12,112 nt of DNA from Candidatus Rokuibacteriota bacterium (GTDB taxonomy: Bacteria > Methylomirabilota > Methylomirabilia > Rokubacteriales > CSP1-6). This document shows positions 6,604 to 12,112 of this stretch, piece after piece. The notes under the pieces are model-generated. The model had not been told where the DNA came from. It made no database searches and saw only the letters and a list, made by a program, of their open reading frames with translations. The stretch lies in contig QHSM01000344.1 in NCBI GenBank assembly GCA_003221595.1, positions 1-12,112 of the forward strand, written 5' to 3'. Every line of letters starts with the position of its first letter. Position 1 is the first letter of the stretch. The position numbers were made by a program, and so were the translations under genes.

Positions 6604-6957
6604 ATGCGCCAGCGCGGCTTCGGCTTCATCGAGATCATCATCGTGGTCGCCATCGTGGCCGCCGCCGGCTTCCTGCTCATGCAGTACTTCAGCTCGACCG
6701 CGAAGACCGTCGAGAAGCTGCAGCAGGACCGCCCGCTCGCGCGCACCCGGCTGGTGGCCGACCAGGCCACGCTCACGTCAGTCCAGAGCCTGGTTACCGC
6801 CTACCGTACCGAGAAGGGCCAGAACCCGCCGGACAAGGCCGCCGTGCTCGGGCTCCTCGTCTCCCCGCCCAAATTCCAGTGTCCGGGGAACGACTTCGAC
6901 TACGAGTCCGCGACCGGGGCGCTCAGCCTCACGATCACCGACGACGCGCGCTGCTGA
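6604..6957 (+). CDS. Type IV pilin/pseudopilin-like protein
   Basis: 117 residues. The N-terminus has the class III signal: a short basic leader MRQRG, then F-G-F-I-E, with prepilin peptidase cleavage expected between Gly5 and Phe6 and the conserved Glu at +5 of the mature protein (Glu10). A hydrophobic stretch to about residue 25 would anchor it in the inner membrane or pack in a filament. The C-terminal globular part is small and has two cysteines, Cys93 (FQCPG) and the last residue Cys117, placed to close a disulfide loop as in pilins. No other pilus or type II secretion genes are visible nearby, so it is an orphan minor pilin or pseudopilin. It lies 64 bp before glnS, and glnS has its own promoter-like element. 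Start ATG is fixed by the signal sequence. Confident of the fold class, not of the system it serves. Confidence 0.88.
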   Translation: MRQRGFGFIEIIIVVAIVAAAGFLLMQYFSSTAKTVEKLQQDRPLARTRLVADQATLTSVQSLVTAYRTEKGQNPPDKAAVLGLLVSPPKFQCPGNDFDYESATGALSLTITDDARC

Positions 6958-6985
6958 TCGTCCGGCCGCGGCGCCGCGCGACAGG

Positions 6986-7014
6986 CGGACACGACGCGGC
7001 GCATGCGTTACACT
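6986..7014 (+). promoter_or_regulatory. Possible promoter of glnS, leaderless type
   Basis: TACACT (7009-7014) ends 7 nt before ATG 7022. CGGACA (6986-6991), matching four of six -35 positions, lies 17 bp upstream of it. No ribosome site separates the -10 from the ATG. Start of transcription would fall at or within a base or two of the start codon. Confidence 0.45.
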
Positions 7015-7021
7015 CAACGGG

Positions 7022-8704
7022 ATGAGCGAGGAACCCCGCGAGAAGCCGACGAACTTCATCCGGGACATCATCCTGGAGCACAACGCCAGCGGCCGCTTCG
7101 GCGGCCAGGTGATCACGCGGTTTCCGCCCGAGCCGAACGGGTACCTGCACATCGGCCACGCCGAGGCGATCACCATCGACTTCGGCATGGCCGCGGAGTT
7201 CGGCGGCCGCTGCCACCTGCGATTCGACGACACCAATCCCGCCAAGGAGAGCCAGGAGTACGTCGACTCGATCATCGAGACCGTGCGCTGGCTCGGCTTC
7301 GACTGGGGCAAGCACCTCTACTACGCGAGCGACTACTTCGAGCAGCTCTACCAGTGGGCGGAGCAGCTCATCCGGGCCGGTAAGGCCTACGTGGACGATC
7401 TGACCGCCGAGCAGATGTCCGAGTACCGGGGCACCCTGACCGAGCCGGGGCGGGAAAGCCCGTACCGCCATCGCCCCGTCGAGGAGAGCCTGGACCTCTT
7501 TCGCCGGATGCGCGCCGGCGAGTTCGAGGACGGCGCGAAGACGCTGCGGGCGAAGATCGACATGACGTCGGGCAACATCAACCTGCGCGATCCCGTCATG
7601 TACCGCATCCGAAAGGCCTCGCACCATCGCACGGGCGATGCCTGGTGCATCTACCCCATGTACGATTGGGCCCACGGCCAGTCCGATTCGATCGAGGGCG
7701 TCACGCACTCGATCTGCACGCTCGAGTACGAGGACCACCGGCCGCTCTACGACTGGTACCTCGACCAGCTCGGCGTCCATCACCCGCAACAGATCGAGTT
7801 CGCGCGCCTGAGCGTGTCGCACATCATCACCTCCAAGCGAAAGCTGCTCGAGCTGGTCCAGCAACAGGTTGTCTCCGGCTGGGACGACCCGCGCATGCCC
7901 ACGCTCGCCGGTCTGCGCCGACGGGGCTACACACCCGAGGCGATCCGCGACTTCGCCGAGCGCGTCGGCGCCGCCAAGGCGGCCAAGGTCGTCGACATCG
8001 CGCTGCTCGAGCACTGCCTGCGGGAAGATCTCAATCGCCGCGCCGAGCGGCGGTTGGCCGTGCTGCGGCCGCTCAAGCTGGTGATCGAGAACTATCCCGA
8101 GGGCCAGGTCGAGGAGATGGAAGCGGTCAACAACCCGGAAGATCCATCGGCCGGAAGCCGCAAGGTGCCGTTCTCGCGCGTCCTCTACATCGAGCAGGAC
8201 GACTTCCGCGACCCGGCGCCGCCCAAGTACTTCCGGCTCGCGCCCGGCGCCGAGGTGCGGCTGCGCTACGCCTACATCGTCAAGTGCACGGGCGTCGAGC
8301 GGGACAGCGCCGGGCAGGTGGTGGAGGTACGCTGCACCTACGACCCCGACTCGCGCGGCGGCGACTCCCGCGGGCGCCGGGTGCGGGGGACCATCCACTG
8401 GGTGTCCTCGTCGCACTCGATCCCCGCCGCCGAGGTCCGCCTGTACGAGCACCTCTTCAGCGCGCCCCGGCCGGACGATGCGGACGACTGGAAGACCGTG
8501 CTCAACCCGCAGTCGCTCGAGGTCGTGCGCGGGGCTCGGCTCGAGCCGACGCTGGCCGGCGTCGACCGGGGCTCGCGCTTCCAGTTCGAGCGCCACGGCT
8601 ACTTCTGCGTCGATGCGCGCGACTCGACGCCCGCCCGCCTGGTGTTCAATCGTGCGGTCGGATTGCGCGACACGTGGGCGAAGATCGAAAAGGCCTCGAG
8701 CTAG
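7022..8704 (+). CDS. glnS: Glutaminyl-tRNA synthetase
   Basis: 560 residues, close to the 554 of the E. coli enzyme. It attaches glutamine to tRNA-Gln in the cytoplasm. The class I signature PPEPNGYLHIGHAEA lies at 35-49 with HIGH at 43-46, and the KMSKS-type loop is ITSKRK at 269-274 (E. coli has MSKRK). The GlnRS-specific opening NFIRDIILEHNASG (11-24), the FDDTNP at 68-73, and the C-terminal beta-barrel anticodon-binding half (about 345-560, with WVSSSHSIPAAEVRLYEHLF) all agree with GlnRS rather than GluRS. Nothing is fused at either end. Its presence suggests direct Gln-tRNA formation rather than sole reliance on GatCAB. ATG 7022 gives the expected N-terminus; the frame is open far upstream, but that part is a shadow. 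fabF follows 11 bp later, so they may share an mRNA. Confidence 0.97.
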   Translation: MSEEPREKPTNFIRDIILEHNASGRFGGQVITRFPPEPNGYLHIGHAEAITIDFGMAAEFGGRCHLRFDDTNPAKESQEYVDSIIETVRWLGFDWGKHLYYASDYFEQLYQWAEQLIRAGKAYVDDLTAEQMSEYRGTLTEPGRESPYRHRPVEESLDLFRRMRAGEFEDGAKTLRAKIDMTSGNINLRDPVMYRIRKASHHRTGDAWCIYPMYDWAHGQSDSIEGVTHSICTLEYEDHRPLYDWYLDQLGVHHPQQIEFARLSVSHIITSKRKLLELVQQQVVSGWDDPRMPTLAGLRRRGYTPEAIRDFAERVGAAKAAKVVDIALLEHCLREDLNRRAERRLAVLRPLKLVIENYPEGQVEEMEAVNNPEDPSAGSRKVPFSRVLYIEQDDFRDPAPPKYFRLAPGAEVRLRYAYIVKCTGVERDSAGQVVEVRCTYDPDSRGGDSRGRRVRGTIHWVSSSHSIPAAEVRLYEHLFSAPRPDDADDWKTVLNPQSLEVVRGARLEPTLAGVDRGSRFQFERHGYFCVDARDSTPARLVFNRAVGLRDTWAKIEKASS

Positions 8705-8715
8705 AGGAAGGGCGC

Positions 8716-9969
8716 ATGGAAAAGCGGGTCGTCATCACAGGCCTCGGTGTGGTCTCTCCGATCGGCACCGGGGTTGCCGAGTTCTGGAAGGCAGCGCTGG
8801 CCGGAACCTCCGGGATCAGTGCCGTGCCGCCGTTCGACACCTTGCCCATGGAGGCCTACCGCTCGCGGGTGGTCGGCCGCGTGCGGGACTTCGAGCCCGC
8901 GGCGCATCTGGACGCGACGCAGGCGGAGCGCCTGGACCGGTACGCGCAGTTCGGGCTGGTAGCGGCCCGGGAGGCGATCGACGACGCGGCGCTGAAGATG
9001 GACCGTGAGGTCCCCCACCGCGTGGGCGTGATCGTCGGCGCCGGCATGGGCGCGATGACCATGGCCGAGCGTGAGCTCACCCGGCTCTATCTCGAATTGA
9101 AGCCCAATCGGGTGGCTCCCGGGTTCATCCCGGCGATCACGATGAACGCCCTCGGGGGCCTCATCGCCATCGCTCACGGCGCCAAGGGTCCGAACTACAC
9201 GATTTCCACCGCGTGCTCGTCGAGCGCCCACGCGATCGGGCAGGCCATGAGCTCGATCCGGGCAGGGCAGACAGACGCGATGATCGTCGTGGGCGCGGAT
9301 GCCAGCATCACCCCGCTGGTCCTCGCTGGATTCGGCACGCTGCGCGCGCTTTCGCAGCGCTACAACGACGAGCCGGAGCGCGCGTCGCGGCCGTTCGATC
9401 GAGGCCGCGACGGATTCGTGCTGGGCGAGGGGGCGGGGGCCTTGATCCTGGAATCGCTGCCGCACGCGAAGAAGCGCCGGGCGAAGATCTACGCCGAGGT
9501 CGCCGGCTACGCCGCCACGAGCGAAGCCTACAACATGGTGATTCCGCAGGAGGACGGGGTGGAGATGGCCACCACGATGGCCATGGCCCTTCGCGATGCC
9601 CGGACCGCGCCGGCGCAGGTGGACTACGTGAATGCTCACGCGACCTCCACGGTCCGGGGCGACGAGGTCGAGATCCGGGGCATTCGCCGCCTCCTGAAGG
9701 CGCGGGCGAACAAGGTCCTGATCAGCGCGACCAAGTCCAGCATCGGTCACACGCTGAGCGCCGCGGGTTGCATCGGGGCCATCGCGACGACGATGGCCAT
9801 TCAGAGTGACCTGATCCACCCCACCATCAACTACGAGGATCCTGATCCCGAGTGCCGGCTACCGGGCATCGCCGCCAAGCCCCAGGAGCGACGCATCAAG
9901 GTCGCGCTCGTCAACGCGTTCGGCTTCGGCAGCAACAACTCGTCGCTCGTGCTGAAACGGTACGACTAA
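8716..9969 (+). CDS. fabF: Beta-ketoacyl-ACP synthase II (KAS II)
   Basis: 417 residues, typical for FabF, which condenses malonyl-ACP with acyl-ACP in fatty acid chain elongation in the cytoplasm. The Cys-His-His active site is complete: Cys167 in STACSSSAHA, His308 in NAHATST and His345 in KSSIGHTLSAAG, with Lys340 as the conserved lysine. The C-terminal NAFGFGSNNSS glycine-rich loop is intact. Start ATG 8716 follows AGGAAGGG at a suitable distance and 11 bp after the glnS stop. It is followed 19 bp later by an unusual acyl carrier protein and then lpxD. The linkage suggests a condensing enzyme working with that carrier to make chains for lipid A or a related envelope lipid; this is inference. 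The common FabF motif NAHGTST is NAHATST here, a variation seen in the family. Confidence 0.94.
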   Translation: MEKRVVITGLGVVSPIGTGVAEFWKAALAGTSGISAVPPFDTLPMEAYRSRVVGRVRDFEPAAHLDATQAERLDRYAQFGLVAAREAIDDAALKMDREVPHRVGVIVGAGMGAMTMAERELTRLYLELKPNRVAPGFIPAITMNALGGLIAIAHGAKGPNYTISTACSSSAHAIGQAMSSIRAGQTDAMIVVGADASITPLVLAGFGTLRALSQRYNDEPERASRPFDRGRDGFVLGEGAGALILESLPHAKKRRAKIYAEVAGYAATSEAYNMVIPQEDGVEMATTMAMALRDARTAPAQVDYVNAHATSTVRGDEVEIRGIRRLLKARANKVLISATKSSIGHTLSAAGCIGAIATTMAIQSDLIHPTINYEDPDPECRLPGIAAKPQERRIKVALVNAFGFGSNNSSLVLKRYD

Positions 9970-9988
9970 CCGGGAAGGGGCGCATCGA

Positions 9989-10393
9989 ATGACCGCCAAT
10001 ATCGACGTCGCCGAGCGCCTTCGCTCCACCGTAGCGAAGGAGCTGAAGCAGGATGTCTCCAGCATCACCCTGGAGCACACGCTCCGCGGGGACCTGAAAT
10101 TGAATTCGCTCGACGCGATCGAGCTGATGTTCAGGATCGAGGAGGAGTTCGATCTGTCCATTCCCGACGACGATATGCAGGGATTCGTCAAGGTCGGGGA
10201 CGTGATCGACTACCTGCAGCGCCGCCTGAGCGGTGAGCCCGGCGCGCCGGCCCCGAAGGCCGCCGCCACGCCGCCCGCCGCCGCGCCGCCCCCGCCGGTT
10301 TTCAAGACGGCCGCCGCGGCGCAGCGAGTGACGCCGGCGCCGAAAGCCGCCGCCAAGAAGGCCAAGCCGAAGGCAGCGCGCCGTCGTGCCTGA
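9989..10393 (+). CDS. Acyl carrier protein with a long basic Ala/Pro/Lys C-terminal tail
   Basis: 134 residues, against about 80 for normal ACP. Residues 1-80 are a carrier domain: helix I (DVAERLRSTVAKEL), then LNSLDAIEL with Ser40 as the phosphopantetheine site, then the acidic recognition helix (ELMFRIEEEFDLSIPDDD). The usual Asp of the DSL motif is Asn39. Residues 84-134 are low-complexity: Ala/Pro-rich first, then basic (APKAAAKKAKPKAARRRA), with 11 Lys/Arg and no Asp or Glu. Such tails resemble histone H1-like or ribosome/DNA-binding tails and are not a normal part of ACP. Start ATG 9989 follows GGGAAGGGG (9972-9980) by 8 nt. The stop overlaps the GTG of lpxD. I infer a dedicated carrier for FabF and LpxD; the tail could tether it to membrane, LPS-synthesis proteins or nucleic acid. 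Confidence 0.88.
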   Translation: MTANIDVAERLRSTVAKELKQDVSSITLEHTLRGDLKLNSLDAIELMFRIEEEFDLSIPDDDMQGFVKVGDVIDYLQRRLSGEPGAPAPKAAATPPAAAPPPPVFKTAAAAQRVTPAPKAAAKKAKPKAARRRA

Positions 10394-11468
10394 GGCGCCA
10401 CCCCGCGTCCGCCTCGGCGACGTTCGCCAGGTCATCGGCGGAGAGCTCGTCGGGTCCGACGAGGTCGTCCTTGCGGGCGTCTCCAGCCTGGAAGAGGCCG
10501 GGCCGCGGGATCTGGCCTACGTCACCGCCGACCGGCATATTCCCGCGGCCATCAAGTCCAGAGCCGCCGCCTTCGTCACCCATCGTCCACTCCGGGAGCT
10601 CGAGCGGCCGCACGTCGTCGTGCCGAATCCCGCCCACGCCGTGGTGACGGTGATCGGTCGATTCTTCACCGCGCCATTCAAATCGCGCGGGATCTCCGAA
10701 TCGATCGCCCGCGGCGCGGACGTCCGCATCGGCGCCGATCCCTCGATCTGGCCCTTTGTCACCCTGGGCGACCGGGTGACGCTGGGCGCGCGGGTGACGC
10801 TCTACCCCGGCGTGTTCGTGGGCGACGACGTCACGATCGGCGACGATACGGTGCTCGCCCCCAACGTGGCGGTGCTCGACCGGTGCCGGATCGGGAGCCG
10901 CGTGCACATCCACAGCGGGAGCGTCATCGGCAGCGACGGCTTCGGCTACGTCCAGCACGAGGGGCGTCACTATCGGGTGCCGCAGCGGGGCATCGTGGTC
11001 ATCGAGGACGACGTCGAGCTGGGCGCCAACGTGACGGTCGATCGGGCAACGTTCGGCCAGACCGTCGTCAAGCGCGGCACGAAGGTCGACAACCTCGTGC
11101 AGATCGCCCACAACGTCACGGTCGGAGAGAACAGCATCATCGTCGCGCAGTCCGGGATCGCCGGCAGCTCGTCGCTGGGCCACCACGTGGTCATGGGCGG
11201 GCAGGCGGGGATCGGCGATCACCTGACGATCGGCGATATGACGATGATCGCCGCACGATCCGGAGTGAGCCGCGACACCGAGGCCGGCCAGGTGGTCTCC
11301 GGCAGCCCGGCGATTCCGCATACGGTCGCGCTGCGGGCCTACAGCCTGCTCCCGCGTCTGCCCGAGCTGCGCGCGCAGATTCGCAACCTCGAGCGGCGAG
11401 TCAGTCTCCTCGAGGCGCCGCCGCCGGCGCCGCCGCACCGGGAGAAGACGAAGAAGCGCTCCGGCTAG
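10386..11468 (+). CDS. lpxD: UDP-3-O-acylglucosamine N-acyltransferase
   Basis: 360 residues; E. coli LpxD has 341. It moves a 3-hydroxyacyl chain from acyl-ACP to the 2-amino group of UDP-3-O-acylglucosamine, the third step of lipid A synthesis. Residues 1-100 are the N-terminal uridine-binding domain. About 105-315 is a left-handed beta-helix of hexapeptide repeats (IGADPS, VTLGDR, VTIGDD and so on). The LpxD signature SDGFGY is at 183-188 and the catalytic His is His242 in NLVQIAHNVTVGE. A C-terminal helix (LPRLPELRAQIRNLERRVSLLE) ends in a Pro then Lys/Arg-rich tail (344-360). Start is GTG 10386, overlapping the ACP stop by 8 bp, so translation is probably coupled. Unlike the common bamA-lpxD-fabZ-lpxA order, lpxD sits here behind fabF and an ACP. 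An in-frame alternative start was not needed. Confidence 0.95.
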   Translation: MPEAPPRVRLGDVRQVIGGELVGSDEVVLAGVSSLEEAGPRDLAYVTADRHIPAAIKSRAAAFVTHRPLRELERPHVVVPNPAHAVVTVIGRFFTAPFKSRGISESIARGADVRIGADPSIWPFVTLGDRVTLGARVTLYPGVFVGDDVTIGDDTVLAPNVAVLDRCRIGSRVHIHSGSVIGSDGFGYVQHEGRHYRVPQRGIVVIEDDVELGANVTVDRATFGQTVVKRGTKVDNLVQIAHNVTVGENSIIVAQSGIAGSSSLGHHVVMGGQAGIGDHLTIGDMTMIAARSGVSRDTEAGQVVSGSPAIPHTVALRAYSLLPRLPELRAQIRNLERRVSLLEAPPPAPPHREKTKKRSG

Positions 11469-12112
11469 GGGACGGCGGGCCGCACCACCTCCAGGGGCCG
11501 CGCCACCATGATCCCGGTCTGCGTCGACACTCCCGCCAGGTAGGACGCCAGATCCTCGTCGAGGACCACCGCCTTCCGAGTCGTGGACGCGTGCAGCAGC
11601 CGCACCACGCCGCCGTCGTCTCGGTAGCAGAGCCCGGAGTGCGAGCAGTCCAGCCCGTCGATCGTCGTGGTGATGCCGACGATGTCTCCGGTCTTCAGGA
11701 GGCCTCGGGCGGCGGCGACCTTTTCTTTCGGTAGGTAGTGCGTCGCCCGCGCGTTGATGTCGGCCTCGACACGCGCGATCTTCGCGACCAGCCCGGGATT
11801 CGCCTTGAGCTGTCGGTAGGTCTCGGGGTGCGCGCTCATGTAGCCGACGCGCTTGGTGAAGGGGACCGCGCCCGGCAGGTCGCCGGTGATCACGCGCACG
11901 ACGCGCCTGGCGTCGTTGTCGAAGAACCAGTCGCTCAGGTAGTGAAGGCGCGACGCGTAGTCGGTGACCCGCCCGTCGCGGTATCGCATAAAGGTGACTT
12001 CGGTCAGGAGCGCCTCCGGCGTGCGCCCGCCCCGCCTCAGCATTCGCGCGACCGCGAGCGCGCTCTCGAAGAACGTGACGCAGTCCAGCCCGGTCAGGTT
12101 GACGGAGCAGAC
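11465..12112 (-). CDS. DUF1460 family protein (N-acetylmuramoyl-L-alanine amidase-like / NlpC-P60-related), 5' end outside the window
   Basis: 215 residues are visible, in frame to the window edge; the N-terminus, with any signal peptide, is missing. The visible part opens with NLTGLDCVTFFES: the Cys (residue 11 of the visible part) in this motif is the expected nucleophile of DUF1460 (PF07313) proteins, which are related to cysteine peptidases/amidases acting on peptidoglycan peptides. SRLHYLSDWFFDN, GDIVGITTT and LDCSHSGLCYR (His158 of the visible part, the likely catalytic His) follow in the family order. It is probably exported to the periplasm for cell-wall peptide trimming or recycling; that location cannot be checked here. 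It converges with lpxD, their stop codons sharing the four bases CTAG. Confidence 0.87.
   Translation of the reverse strand, partial: VCSVNLTGLDCVTFFESALAVARMLRRGGRTPEALLTEVTFMRYRDGRVTDYASRLHYLSDWFFDNDARRVVRVITGDLPGAVPFTKRVGYMSAHPETYRQLKANPGLVAKIARVEADINARATHYLPKEKVAAARGLLKTGDIVGITTTIDGLDCSHSGLCYRDDGGVVRLLHASTTRKAVVLDEDLASYLAGVSTQTGIMVARPLEVVRPAVP

Noticed and set aside
4708..6957. 749-residue plus-strand frame running into the pilin
   Set aside because: Highly charged low-complexity translation antisense to the MFS and thioesterase genes; only its last 117 codons, from 6604, are a real gene.
6968..6977. Perfect palindrome GCGGCGCCGC between the pilin and glnS as a terminator
   Set aside because: No loop of useful size and no T run follows; such palindromes are expected by chance at this GC content.
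6224..7021. Long N-terminal extension of glnS
   Set aside because: The extension crosses the pilin and thioesterase in other frames and is Arg/Ser-rich; GlnRS homology begins right after ATG 7022.
6935..8596. 553-residue minus-strand frame
   Set aside because: Antisense shadow of glnS, produced by high GC codon bias.
7645..8715. Long N-terminal extension of fabF
   Set aside because: It overlaps glnS in another frame; ATG 8716 has a ribosome site and gives the standard KAS II N-terminus.
10302..11438. 378-residue minus-strand frame
   Set aside because: Antisense to lpxD; no motifs, biased composition.
1..12112. tRNA, rRNA, CRISPR, insertion sequence or phage/defence genes
   Set aside because: No repeat-spacer pattern, terminal inverted repeats, transposase or integrase motifs, or tRNA-like cloverleaf was recognised on reading; the genes are ordinary chromosomal functions.

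Overview
The window is a dense, GC-rich stretch of bacterial chromosome with ten genes or gene parts and almost no spare sequence. LpxD (lipid A synthesis) and a lipobox lipoprotein point to a diderm, Gram-negative cell. High GC, a glutaminyl-tRNA synthetase, a molybdenum hydroxylase of the CO-dehydrogenase superfamily and a UdgX-type uracil-DNA protein suit a soil or sediment lineage such as Rokubacteria/Methylomirabilota or a deltaproteobacterial relative. That placement is inference; no marker gene here settles it. No mobile elements, tRNAs, rRNAs or CRISPR arrays were seen.

Left part (1-3388): a 3'-truncated CoxL/xanthine-dehydrogenase-type molybdopterin subunit runs leftward off the edge. 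Diverging from it across only 18 bp is a two-gene rightward unit: a lipoprotein of the phospholipase C/acid phosphatase (phosphoesterase) family, then a small carboxylesterase. The 18-bp spacer holds overlapping, opposite-facing -10-like elements.

Middle part (3402-6408): a leftward cluster read thioesterase, MFS transporter, small CxxC/HIT-like protein, UdgX. The MFS gene has no ATG/GTG/TTG that would keep its first membrane helix and sits in the same frame as the thioesterase stop codon. UdgX carries what looks like only the N-terminal half of a DUF4130 domain. A small hairpin lies where UdgX and the carboxylesterase converge.

Right part (6604-11468): a rightward series of an orphan type IV pilin-like protein, glnS, then a tight fabF, acyl carrier protein, lpxD cassette. 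The carrier protein has a 50-residue Ala/Pro/Lys tail with no acidic residues, and lpxD starts inside its stop region. The cassette suggests a dedicated condensing enzyme and carrier feeding acyl chains to LpxD. At the right edge a DUF1460 cysteine peptidase/amidase-like gene converges on lpxD, the two stop codons sharing one CTAG.

A recurring signal is a TANNNT hexamer 5-8 nt upstream of the start codon at five transcription-unit starts, with no usable Shine-Dalgarno sequence, whereas most genes inside units have one. This suggests leaderless mRNAs.
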